Virus record (IMG/VR): IMGVR_UViG_3300031974_003377
Span: 1-22,242 of that record
Length of the DNA: 22,242 nt
Source: a virus
Strand: one strand, 5' to 3'
The position numbers were made by a program, and so were the translations under genes. The notes under the pieces are model-generated. The model made no database searches. It had not been told where the DNA came from and saw only the letters and a list, made by a program, of their open reading frames with translations. Below are positions 15,223 to 22,242 of this stretch, one piece after another (position 1 is the first letter of the stretch; every line of letters begins with the position of its first letter).

Positions 15223-16354
15223 AGCATTTGAAGATTTTTACAAAGAAGCAACAATTAAACATTTATTATTAGAACAACATAATGATGTTTTAATATCTCC
15301 TCCTTTTGCAACTGACAAATGTAAAGACTATAGCAAAATTGCTGTATATGAAAACAATAAAATAAGATTTATTAATTTAGATTTACCTCCTGCAACAAGT
15401 AAAACTAATGCTGTTGCTAAAGTAAAAGACAGTAGTTACTTAATTCCTTATGCTATATGGGACGATTATAATATTGTTGTACAACTTACTGATAATAAAG
15501 TAGACTATCACGAATTAAACAAAAAAGGAAAAGGACAATTTTACAGTGTAGCATCAAACGGCGATAAGGCTTGTAGTTTTCCTTTAGGATACGAAGATAC
15601 ACAATATTTAATTTACATTGACGATAGTGTAAAAACTGTTCCTTTAAAAAATGTGCCTACTAAAGCACACATGGGTACAGTTTATTGTAATGACACATTT
15701 TGGAGTATGCCAAGATCAGAAACTAATGATTATAATAACCTTGTAAGTTATGACGGCAAAGAATTTACTTCTTATACATTACCTAAAATTAACAATGTAA
15801 GTAGAAAATATAGTGATATAGTTGTAAAAGAAAACACACTTTATAGTTTACCATTTGGAGAAACAGCAGGGTTAAAAACAGTAATAGAGTTTAATACAGA
15901 CTCTAAAGAATTTAAACAACATGAATTAGATGTTCCTGACTATGCTAAAAAATTTAACAGTCAAGTTCTTATAGAAGATAAAATTGTTGGATTGCCTTAC
16001 GGTGACGAAGAACATAACGATAGTAACTATGGTGTAATTTTTGATACTACAACAAAAACAAGTAAAGCATTTGATATTGAATTAGGATTTGGCGGCAAAT
16101 ATAGATATCGTAGCGGAATACAATATAAAGGCTATGCTATATTTTTACCAAGCGGTTCTCCGTACTGTCCTATTATACGTGTTGATACTTCGGGTAACTT
16201 TATAACTAAACTTTACGATGAATTACTTTTTGGAAGACCGATTATTTTTAAAGATAAGTTATATTCTATTGTTTATGATATAAAAACAAATAGATCAAGT
16301 ATAGTAGAAATAAACGAAAATTTAGGCTTGCTTCATAAGGTAGATATCACTTAA
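15215..16354 (+). CDS. Beta-propeller protein, sister copy 2
   Basis: A 379-residue protein with the same repeat design as its upstream neighbour: turns SPPFATD, IPYAIWD, FPLGYED, MPRSETND, LPFGETAG, LPYGDEE, LPSGSP and a degenerate last blade. Several blades share the K/R-K-Y/F spacing (for example NVSRKYSDIVVKENTLYSLP) found in copy 1 (TSRKYFSHTVAKNGKIFFPP), which indicates tandem duplication followed by strong divergence. An N-terminal 25-residue helical lead is not part of the propeller. No signal peptide or membrane segment is seen. The 3' end overlaps the convergent radical SAM gene by 33 bp. Confidence 0.7.
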   Translation: MYKAFEDFYKEATIKHLLLEQHNDVLISPPFATDKCKDYSKIAVYENNKIRFINLDLPPATSKTNAVAKVKDSSYLIPYAIWDDYNIVVQLTDNKVDYHELNKKGKGQFYSVASNGDKACSFPLGYEDTQYLIYIDDSVKTVPLKNVPTKAHMGTVYCNDTFWSMPRSETNDYNNLVSYDGKEFTSYTLPKINNVSRKYSDIVVKENTLYSLPFGETAGLKTVIEFNTDSKEFKQHELDVPDYAKKFNSQVLIEDKIVGLPYGDEEHNDSNYGVIFDTTTKTSKAFDIELGFGGKYRYRSGIQYKGYAIFLPSGSPYCPIIRVDTSGNFITKLYDELLFGRPIIFKDKLYSIVYDIKTNRSSIVEINENLGLLHKVDIT

Positions 16355-17224
16355 ACAAGCACACACTGTTTTTCCACAAGTAATAGTTTCTGTTGGTAAA
16401 TTATAATCTTTTAAATCGCCAATCGGGCCACCTTGCTCACATTCACTTCTAAATATTTTTCCGTACATATCAATTTTAATCATGTGTAACCCTGCCCAGC
16501 ACTTCCAACCCTTATGATTATTAAGTTCCTTAACAATTAGATCATTTGCTGTAATAGGTTGTTCATTATATAGTATATCGCCTCTGTGTAAATGTTCGTC
16601 ATTTAATTTTCTAAAATAAGGCCATTCAGAAATAATTTTTTGTTGTTCTTCTGTATAGTTTGAAACTTCATTAGTAACATAATCTAAACTTGTTTTATCA
16701 ACAATTACTTTTGGCCAAATTGCAAGTCTTGTTGTATCATTATACATTCTTTTTGCTATTGCTACTTGTTCATCGAATTGATCTGGAACCATCATTAAGT
16801 TAATTGCAGTTTCGCAATATACTTTATTCGCTACGTCAATAAAATGTTGAATGTCTGCATATTCTGGATGGTAACTTATGATCATTCCATCAGTATATTG
16901 ACTTATTGTTTTATAATATTCTACAGTTCTACTACCATTAGTAATAAAACTAAAAGCATGACCTTCATCTTTTACTAACTTTGCCATATCAACAAAGTGT
17001 TTCCAGAACGTAGGTTCACCTCCTGTAATTCTATAACAGATTTTCTTTCCTGGAATTTTAAAATTTTTAATGAAATTGCTTACAGTTTCCCAGTCTGGTT
17101 GTCCGCTTGATCCGTTATGTAAAAAATCTGGACAATAGGAACAGCGATAGTTACACTTGTTACTTAATGTCCAACTAACAAGGAACCAGTCTTCTTTCTT
17201 AGGGTCTGCATAAGTTATTTTCAT
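16322..17224 (-). CDS. Radical SAM protein with C-terminal twitch/SPASM-like cysteines
   Basis: A 300-residue enzyme with CNYRCSYC (C24, C28, C31) and TGGEP (67-71). Its C-terminal part has cysteines C242, C262, C283, C288 and C290, with a GWKCWAG and IKIDMYGKIFRSEC context that fits a SPASM/twitch auxiliary cluster. It resembles the product at 20758-21720 in both the core and the tail (both have a YTEEQ...II segment and a GWKCxxG entry), so the two are paralogues. It is the last gene of the left-going operon from the right edge and overlaps the preceding oxygenase gene by 4 bp. Confidence 0.85.
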   Translation of the reverse strand: MKITYADPKKEDWFLVSWTLSNKCNYRCSYCPDFLHNGSSGQPDWETVSNFIKNFKIPGKKICYRITGGEPTFWKHFVDMAKLVKDEGHAFSFITNGSRTVEYYKTISQYTDGMIISYHPEYADIQHFIDVANKVYCETAINLMMVPDQFDEQVAIAKRMYNDTTRLAIWPKVIVDKTSLDYVTNEVSNYTEEQQKIISEWPYFRKLNDEHLHRGDILYNEQPITANDLIVKELNNHKGWKCWAGLHMIKIDMYGKIFRSECEQGGPIGDLKDYNLPTETITCGKTVCACLSDIYLMKQA

Positions 17225-17871
17225 TCTGTCATGCTATGCTTAATAATTAAATCGTGTGTGCGTTCATTTAGTTTAACTGTTAATATAAGAGCATATAGTC
17301 CATCACTAAAACTAAACACACTGTGATCTTTTTGAAAATTTATAAAATACAAATAACCTGGATCAGGATACATAGGTTTGCCATCAAGCATATGAACAAA
17401 GTTTTCAGGTTTACATTTTCCGAATACACATAATAATCTAAAGTACTCTGGTCCTACTCCTGGAAAATCTCTATGTGGCGGAAAAAATCCTCCTTGATCC
17501 ACTCTAAGTAAATGTACTCTACCAATGTCTGGTGAAAAGACATCTACTAAATTTGCAAAATCTGGAATTTGTTTATATACTTCTGTTGGAACAGTAAAGT
17601 TTTCCTCTTTCATTTCAACATCGTGGTAACGTTGCATATAACCAAAACTGTTTAAATGATAGTTGTCCATTACATCGCCTGTATGACTTGTAATAGGTAA
17701 ACCCCATCTGTTATTATGCGAATCTTTCTTTTTATTATAAGGACACCAATTATCTTGAAATTGTGTAAGTTGTTCTTGAACTTTATGTTCGTCTATCTTT
17801 AATTTTAACTTAACAGTATCACCGAGATTAGTTAGACTGTTCCATAGTAATGCTCTTTTTTCTTTATCCAT
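17221..17871 (-). CDS. 2OG oxygenase-like protein (F) lacking the usual arginine
   Basis: A 216-residue protein with H133-x-D135 (FFPPHRDFP) and H183 (DHSVFSF), the same iron-ligand spacing as Asp/Asn beta-hydroxylase-like oxygenases. After the distal histidine the chain runs SDGLYALILTVK, with no arginine at the position that carries it in the other five oxygenases; K200 is the nearest basic residue. It may bind 2-oxoglutarate differently or use another cosubstrate, so the activity call is tentative. It lies between two radical SAM genes (8-bp overlap upstream, 4-bp downstream), a local pairing of oxygen- and radical-based chemistry. Confidence 0.65.
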   Translation of the reverse strand: MDKEKRALLWNSLTNLGDTVKLKLKIDEHKVQEQLTQFQDNWCPYNKKKDSHNNRWGLPITSHTGDVMDNYHLNSFGYMQRYHDVEMKEENFTVPTEVYKQIPDFANLVDVFSPDIGRVHLLRVDQGGFFPPHRDFPGVGPEYFRLLCVFGKCKPENFVHMLDGKPMYPDPGYLYFINFQKDHSVFSFSDGLYALILTVKLNERTHDLIIKHSMTE

Positions 17872-19171
17872 TATACACTGACTCCAATTCTGGAAACACT
17901 TCTACAAAATTTTGTTTCCGTGTTTTATCGTTTATTTGTAGGTATTGTTTTAAAGCAGGTAACTTATTGCTCCAATCTTCAGCGTTCATGTATTCAACAA
18001 GACCTTGCCATCGTTGTCTACCATACGGATTAACATTAAATTCAAAATCACGTAAAAAATGTGTTGCAAAATTAGTTATCTTTGTGCTTACTTTATCTTT
18101 AATATCTTGAGGTAATACTCTTACATTCATATGACTTGGCAAGTAAACAAGATGCAACCCTATTACACCTGCACCGTATGGTGCTTTATTAATCTTTTTA
18201 TAATTTTGTTCTAACTTCCATTCTGCTAAGTCAACTATATGATGAACGTTTAATGCTTGTACAGCACAAGCAATATTAACAATTATATTATCGGGTGTGT
18301 CATCTAATATTTTTAAGTTGTTCTCGATTTCAGAAAATTTGCTTGGAAATCTAATATAATCGTTTCTTTCATTTATTGCATCTATGCTAAAATTAAATTT
18401 TACTTGTTTAAATTTTGCCCACAAACTTAACAACTTTTCATTTATATCTGTACCATTTGAATTATAACGTAAAACACAATTTTTTGCATGACCTTCAGCA
18501 ACCATAAATTCTAATATAGAATAATGCTCTGGAATCATTAATGGTTCGCCACCTGCAAAATACAACTCTTTAATATGTTGTGCTTGGCTTTTCATTGTGT
18601 CAATGAAACTTCCTTTTTTATACCAAGTATAATCAAATGAAGGATCCCAACTTTGATCTTGGATAAGTTGCTTATTTGTATACTGCGGATATTGTAGTTT
18701 CCAATCTTTAATCCAACTTGAACTATCGTGCGGAGAACACATTACACATTTTAGATTACATATATTACCTAATCGTAAATCAAAATAAGGTATGTTTACA
18801 GGTAAACTTCCATCATCTTTTGTTTGCTCTACAATAGTGTCAATATCTAAACGCTCTTTCCAAACTTCTGTTTCCCAGTTACGTTTGCTTTTTATTCCTT
18901 TAGACTCTTCTTCAAAACACTTACGACAACTTTCAGGAATTTTATTGTTCAGCATTTGCAACCTTGTCCTACGCATATGTTCGCTATTCCACACTTCTTC
19001 AATTGTATGGTCACGAACGTTCATTGCAATACCGTCTTTTTTTACAAGTCCTGCTGTTTTGTCATCATTAACACCTGCACCCGAAGCATTAGCAGTACAA
19101 CAAACTCTAACGTCACCATTAGGTCGTGTTGCTAAATGTATCCACGGCAAAGGGCAAAATGTTTTACTCAT
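17864..19171 (-). CDS. Twitch-domain radical SAM protein (N_twi_rSAM type), second copy
   Basis: A 435-residue protein starting FCPLPWIHL with C6, C24/C25, C82 and C85 for an N-terminal auxiliary cluster, then CNLKCVMC (C138, C142, C145) and AGGEP (206-210). The segment LRYNSNGTDIN around 240 is the radical SAM strand that contacts SAM. It is the longer relative of the product at 12545-13579, with an insert between the core motifs (about 146-200) and a longer C-terminal region rich in Lys and Asn that could hold the substrate. It overlaps its neighbours by 8 bp on each side. The substrate is unknown. Confidence 0.85.
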   Translation of the reverse strand: MSKTFCPLPWIHLATRPNGDVRVCCTANASGAGVNDDKTAGLVKKDGIAMNVRDHTIEEVWNSEHMRRTRLQMLNNKIPESCRKCFEEESKGIKSKRNWETEVWKERLDIDTIVEQTKDDGSLPVNIPYFDLRLGNICNLKCVMCSPHDSSSWIKDWKLQYPQYTNKQLIQDQSWDPSFDYTWYKKGSFIDTMKSQAQHIKELYFAGGEPLMIPEHYSILEFMVAEGHAKNCVLRYNSNGTDINEKLLSLWAKFKQVKFNFSIDAINERNDYIRFPSKFSEIENNLKILDDTPDNIIVNIACAVQALNVHHIVDLAEWKLEQNYKKINKAPYGAGVIGLHLVYLPSHMNVRVLPQDIKDKVSTKITNFATHFLRDFEFNVNPYGRQRWQGLVEYMNAEDWSNKLPALKQYLQINDKTRKQNFVEVFPELESVYNG

Positions 19172-20162
19172 GTTCTATTCTTTCAAACTGCTTGTTAAGT
19201 TTATCAAAGGTTCCGCATTGTTTACTGCATTCTTTTAAACCTGTTGTTGTCCAGCAACTACTAATTTTATTAAAAAAGTTTAATAAAAATATTTCTTGCA
19301 TAGTATTCTTATGTAGATTAGGATATTCTTTTATTTTTGTCATGTAATCAATTCTACTATAACTATGCTGTGGTAACCATTCTAAGTCTAACCAACAACA
19401 AGGACTAACATTACCATTAGCACTAACATAGATTTGACTATCTTGCTTTGCTTTGCAATTAATAGTTGGTAAAATTTCCTGTTGTGCTTTTTTAGCAGGT
19501 TCTATCATTTCAAGACTTTTCTGTGACGGTAACAATGTATGTGTAACATTATAGTCATCATCAATAACATCTAACTTACCATCTTTAAATCTTGTTGTGT
19601 GTTTAATACTAAATCCTTTAAAACCAAGTTCTTTACTCATTTGTTCACAAGTATCTACTTGATGTTCGTTATGTTTGAATACTAACATATCCCAACGTGC
19701 ATCTCCGCCTGCATGAATAAAATGTGTAGCATTGTTTATAATTTTATCCCAATCTGTATTAATCCTGTATAATGCATGAGTATCTTTTAATCCGTCGATG
19801 CCGAAAACAACTTTTACATTTAAACTTGCAAGTTCTTGCCACCACTCTTTTGATCTACCGCTTCCGTTAGTGTGCATTTGTAGTGACATACCTGGATTAG
19901 TTTCATGTAGATATCTAAAAATTTCAAGAGTGTCTTTAGCAACAATAGGATCTCCTAAGTTACCACACATATTCAAAAACTTTAATTGACGAACAAAGTC
20001 TCTTGGAAACCAATTAACAAACGTGCCGAGATCAATTTCATCTAAAGATAAACTATCTAACAACGGGCCTCCTTGAAGCCTACGTGGACACATAGGACAA
20101 CGTGCTTGACATTTACTTGTTACTTCAAGATGAATAGATGTTATATCTTTGTATTCGTACAT
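19164..20162 (-). CDS. Radical SAM/SPASM protein with GNLGDP in place of GGEP
   Basis: A 332-residue enzyme with CQARCPMC (C18, C22, C25) for the SAM cluster. The usual GGEP loop reads MCGNLGDP (65-72), a variant I have seen in some SPASM proteins. The C-terminal SPASM-type cysteines are C236, C255/C256, C303, C312 and C316, in a context with YVSANGNVSPCCW typical of the domain. SPASM enzymes frequently act on peptides or proteins, though sugar-directed ones exist. Its start codon shares one base with the stop of the methyltransferase gene, so the two are translationally coupled. Confidence 0.85.
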   Translation of the reverse strand: MYEYKDITSIHLEVTSKCQARCPMCPRRLQGGPLLDSLSLDEIDLGTFVNWFPRDFVRQLKFLNMCGNLGDPIVAKDTLEIFRYLHETNPGMSLQMHTNGSGRSKEWWQELASLNVKVVFGIDGLKDTHALYRINTDWDKIINNATHFIHAGGDARWDMLVFKHNEHQVDTCEQMSKELGFKGFSIKHTTRFKDGKLDVIDDDYNVTHTLLPSQKSLEMIEPAKKAQQEILPTINCKAKQDSQIYVSANGNVSPCCWLDLEWLPQHSYSRIDYMTKIKEYPNLHKNTMQEIFLLNFFNKISSCWTTTGLKECSKQCGTFDKLNKQFERIEHE

Positions 20163-20761
20163 TATTTTATTCCTGATATCATATACCTTGTATACTTAGA
20201 CAATTTAATTTCCTCTACATCATAATCTTTTGCGTCTACAGATTCAGCAAGTTCACCTGCACTGTTTACACAATTAATATGTTCTTCAAGTTCCGAATAA
20301 TTGTTGCTTTGCATAACATACATAGTACCTTGAGGTATGTTATCAAACCATTGTTTCAAGTCTTCTTTTGTTAAATGTTCACAACTTGTATTAATTACAA
20401 TGTCTGCACTGTACTTATCTGTACACATATTGCCTGTCCTTGCAGTAAATCTTCCTTGCATTTCTTGATTTTTATTCATTGTATATGCTGTGGATTCACA
20501 ACTTGGATCAATATCTACAGACTCGATGTGTTTAATACGAAGATGACTATTAAATAATAAACTTGCTAACACACCGTTCCAACCTCCGTGAATAATAATA
20601 GAATATTCTTTTCTGTAATCGCATTTATATTCTAACATTTTTACCAAGGCTTCTTTACTACGTAATTGACCTTTCCAGAAACTTTCAAGTGTACGATCTC
20701 TATCATCGCTGTTACGAATCGCGTCCATCCAAAATTTAATATCTTCAATATCTATTTTCAT
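20162..20761 (-). CDS. Class I SAM-dependent methyltransferase-like protein
   Basis: A 199-residue Rossmann-like protein. The SAM-binding loop appears as IIIHGGWNGVLASLLF (about 55-70), followed by a strand ending in VDIDPS (82-87) that would hold the ribose hydroxyls. ADIVINTSCEHL (119-130) is the post-II strand where the family often has a catalytic loop. The first glycine-rich motif is shifted from the textbook E/DxGxGxG pattern, so the substrate class cannot be assigned. It is flanked by radical SAM genes with 1- and 4-bp overlaps, and could methylate or help activate their substrate. Confidence 0.7.
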   Translation of the reverse strand: MKIDIEDIKFWMDAIRNSDDRDRTLESFWKGQLRSKEALVKMLEYKCDYRKEYSIIIHGGWNGVLASLLFNSHLRIKHIESVDIDPSCESTAYTMNKNQEMQGRFTARTGNMCTDKYSADIVINTSCEHLTKEDLKQWFDNIPQGTMYVMQSNNYSELEEHINCVNSAGELAESVDAKDYDVEEIKLSKYTRYMISGIK

Positions 20762-21720
20762 ATTTTTTCTTTCGGTATTTTGCTATCTGCACTACTAACA
20801 CAGGTTGGTGTAATACAGGGCATTGGTTTATCAAAAAGTTTGAACCCTTCAGTGAGTGTGCCTAATGGCTCATCGTGACAACTGTATGCACGTTTCACTT
20901 CGTTGCCTCTAATGATACAACTCTGGTATCCACTGTTGCATTTCCAACCTTTGAATTTGTTAAAACCAAAAGCATTAAATCTTTCTGCTTGGTCAATTTC
21001 ATATTCTACTCCTTGAGCATCTTGTAACCTAACTTGTGGTACATTCTGTTCACTTTCGTTTTGTAATATGATTTTTTGCTCTTCCGTGTATCCGTCCACC
21101 ACAAAAGAAGCAGTAGGATCGGACTGAGGCTTAAGAGTAACATGAAGACCCCTGCTAATAAACCTATTACATCTATCATAATATTCCTCCCAATGTTCAG
21201 GTACCATTACCTGATTGATCGTTACAAGGACATCATTGTCTTGTAAATATAAAAGTTTGTCACCAAACTCTTTTTCATCGGCAAACTCCGCATGGAAACT
21301 TGCTGTAATACTTCTTCTATCCATTACGTGGGTAATATCTAACCAACGTTTCCACCAAGTCTTTGCAGGACTACAGTTACTTGTCATATGAATACTTAAA
21401 TATTTGCTTTTATAATCTTCATAATGTTCTATTAATTTTAATAAATCTTTATATGCTGTAGGTTCTCCACCGCTGAAACTAAAATGAAACTTATCATATC
21501 CATTGGCTATTGCTTGTTTCTTTATTTCATCAATAGTATTTTTGTAGGTTTCTAAATTGTAGTAGTCTGGCTTGTCTGTATTTGCATATGGCCAACAATA
21601 TGAACATTTATAATTACAAAAACGACCAATGATCCAACTTACAGCAAATAGATTGCTGTCCAGCATTGTCTTTTGCCCAAGTTTAACTATGTTATTAAAT
21701 GGAATCTTCGTAGTCATCAA
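20758..21720 (-). CDS. Radical SAM protein with C-terminal twitch/SPASM-like cysteines, paralogue of 16322-17224
   Basis: A 320-residue enzyme with CNYKCSYC (C35, C39, C42), SGGEP (83-87) and C-terminal cysteines C261, C268, C281, C302 and C307. The GYTEEQKIILQ segment and GWKCNSG entry match the product at 16322-17224, though overall identity looks low. The first 30 residues before the cluster are an N-terminal extension relative to its paralogue. The ATG at 21720 gives a 26-bp overlap with the preceding gene; a second ATG follows immediately. The substrate is unknown. Confidence 0.85.
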   Translation of the reverse strand: MMTTKIPFNNIVKLGQKTMLDSNLFAVSWIIGRFCNYKCSYCWPYANTDKPDYYNLETYKNTIDEIKKQAIANGYDKFHFSFSGGEPTAYKDLLKLIEHYEDYKSKYLSIHMTSNCSPAKTWWKRWLDITHVMDRRSITASFHAEFADEKEFGDKLLYLQDNDVLVTINQVMVPEHWEEYYDRCNRFISRGLHVTLKPQSDPTASFVVDGYTEEQKIILQNESEQNVPQVRLQDAQGVEYEIDQAERFNAFGFNKFKGWKCNSGYQSCIIRGNEVKRAYSCHDEPLGTLTEGFKLFDKPMPCITPTCVSSADSKIPKEKI

Positions 21721-22242
21721 ACTGCTCCTTCAACCATTTAAAATCATTTATTTTATAAAGCATATCTTTATCGTCTTTGTGTGCTTCGCCAAAATATCTA
21801 CCACACTGTGCACCATGGATTGCATACTTGCCATGCTCTCTATCAGCACCAACTGTACACCATGTATCTAATCTTTTTTCTGTTTCTTCGTCTACTTGAC
21901 CTTTAATTATTTTACTTGAAAGTTTTGCACATTCTCTAAATCCACTTTTCCATGTACTCCAAGGATCAGAGTTGAATGAAGTAATATTTGATATTTCATC
22001 TACTGCTTTAAACTTATTACTGATACTTGTAGTCATGTCAGGTACGGTGATGTCCATGTTTAGTGTGAGTGTGCGAGGAAGAAGTTTAACACCGCCGTAC
22101 CCGTATTCCAAGTCGTTTATAGGATTTATACTTCTCCATACATGGACTGTATCTAAATCCCACTCGGAAACCTCATAGTCAAAGTTGAAGTCAAGTAGTT
22201 CAGCATCTCCGTCAACTACCCAAAACATTTTTGTAAAGCATT
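21695..22242 (-). CDS. Glycosyltransferase-like protein, 5' end cut by window edge
   Basis: The frame is open through the right edge of the window: codons before the ATG at 22228 continue as C-F-T-K, so this is the C-terminal part of a longer protein (at least 182 residues visible). FWVVDGDAELLDF (2-14 from the internal Met) looks like the DxD-bearing strand of a GT-A-type glycosyltransferase and is followed by a YGYGGVKLLPR segment. I recall this combination from marine phage proteins. A nucleotide-sugar glycosyltransferase role is therefore plausible but rests on a short motif. The rest is helical with two Trp-containing segments. It is upstream in the left-going radical SAM operon (26-bp overlap with the next gene). 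Confidence 0.5.
   Translation of the reverse strand, partial: CFTKMFWVVDGDAELLDFNFDYEVSEWDLDTVHVWRSINPINDLEYGYGGVKLLPRTLTLNMDITVPDMTTSISNKFKAVDEISNITSFNSDPWSTWKSGFRECAKLSSKIIKGQVDEETEKRLDTWCTVGADREHGKYAIHGAQCGRYFGEAHKDDKDMLYKINDFKWLKEQFDDYEDSI

Noticed and set aside
18792-19238. 148-codon + strand open frame opposite the second twitch radical SAM gene
   Set aside because: It lies wholly antisense to well-supported radical SAM coding sequence, has no ribosome site or recognisable motif, and its composition is what the complementary frame would give.
4804-22242. RiPP precursor peptide for the radical SAM/oxygenase set
   Set aside because: Genes are packed with overlaps and no free intergenic space of more than about 70 bp holds a short ORF with ribosome site and core-like C-terminus. 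Small frames seen are antisense shadows. A precursor outside the window is not excluded.
1-22242. tRNA genes, CRISPR arrays, insertion sequences or attachment sites
   Set aside because: I saw no cloverleaf-like T-arm sequences, no regularly spaced direct repeats, no transposase and no integrase coding sequence; a covariance-model tRNA scan was not possible here.

Overview
The window looks like part of a low-G+C (about one third G+C) tailed-phage genome, most likely a marine T4-like myovirus or an uncultured relative. The evidence is its very dense, overlapping gene packing, a MoxR-type ATPase fragment beside a metallopeptidase/VWA protein, small conserved virion-module-type proteins, and a fibre-like protein with an Mtd-type N-terminus. 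TAAATA-core motifs resembling T4-type late promoters lie 36-38 nt ahead of three leader genes. I see no rRNA, tRNA, integrase, transposase or CRISPR array. The host cannot be read from the sequence.

Layout: (1) 1-4804, + strand: end of an AAA ATPase, a terminator, a consensus sigma70-type promoter, a VWA/metallopeptidase protein, four small phage proteins and the fibre-like protein. (2) 4849-6019, + strand: a miniature adenylate-forming (ANL) domain and a GNAT-like protein. (3) 12475-5979, - strand: eight overlapping genes encoding five Asp/Asn beta-hydroxylase-type Fe(II)/2-oxoglutarate oxygenases, an SDR-type reductase, a large unrecognised protein and a tryptophan-halogenase-type flavoprotein. 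(4) 12545-16354, + strand: a twitch-domain radical SAM enzyme, a minimal APH-like kinase and two sister beta-propellers. (5) 22242-16322, - strand: a glycosyltransferase-like fragment cut by the window edge, four more radical SAM enzymes, a methyltransferase and a sixth oxygenase. Genes within a block nearly always overlap by 1-44 bp, and the convergent block ends overlap in coding sequence.

The most striking content is this tailoring-enzyme load beside a fibre gene: five radical SAM proteins, six 2OG oxygenases, a halogenase, a reductase, a methyltransferase, a kinase-like and an adenylation-like protein. One reading is that the phage makes or decorates a small molecule, glycan or protein surface (virion or host envelope). 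The substrate is not visible and no precursor peptide was found, so this is inference.

A second genome-wide signal is independent of annotation: I found no GCWGC (GCAGC or GCTGC) anywhere in 22 kb, although the rarer-expected GCSGC occurs about twenty times, which suggests selection against a restriction or methylation site.
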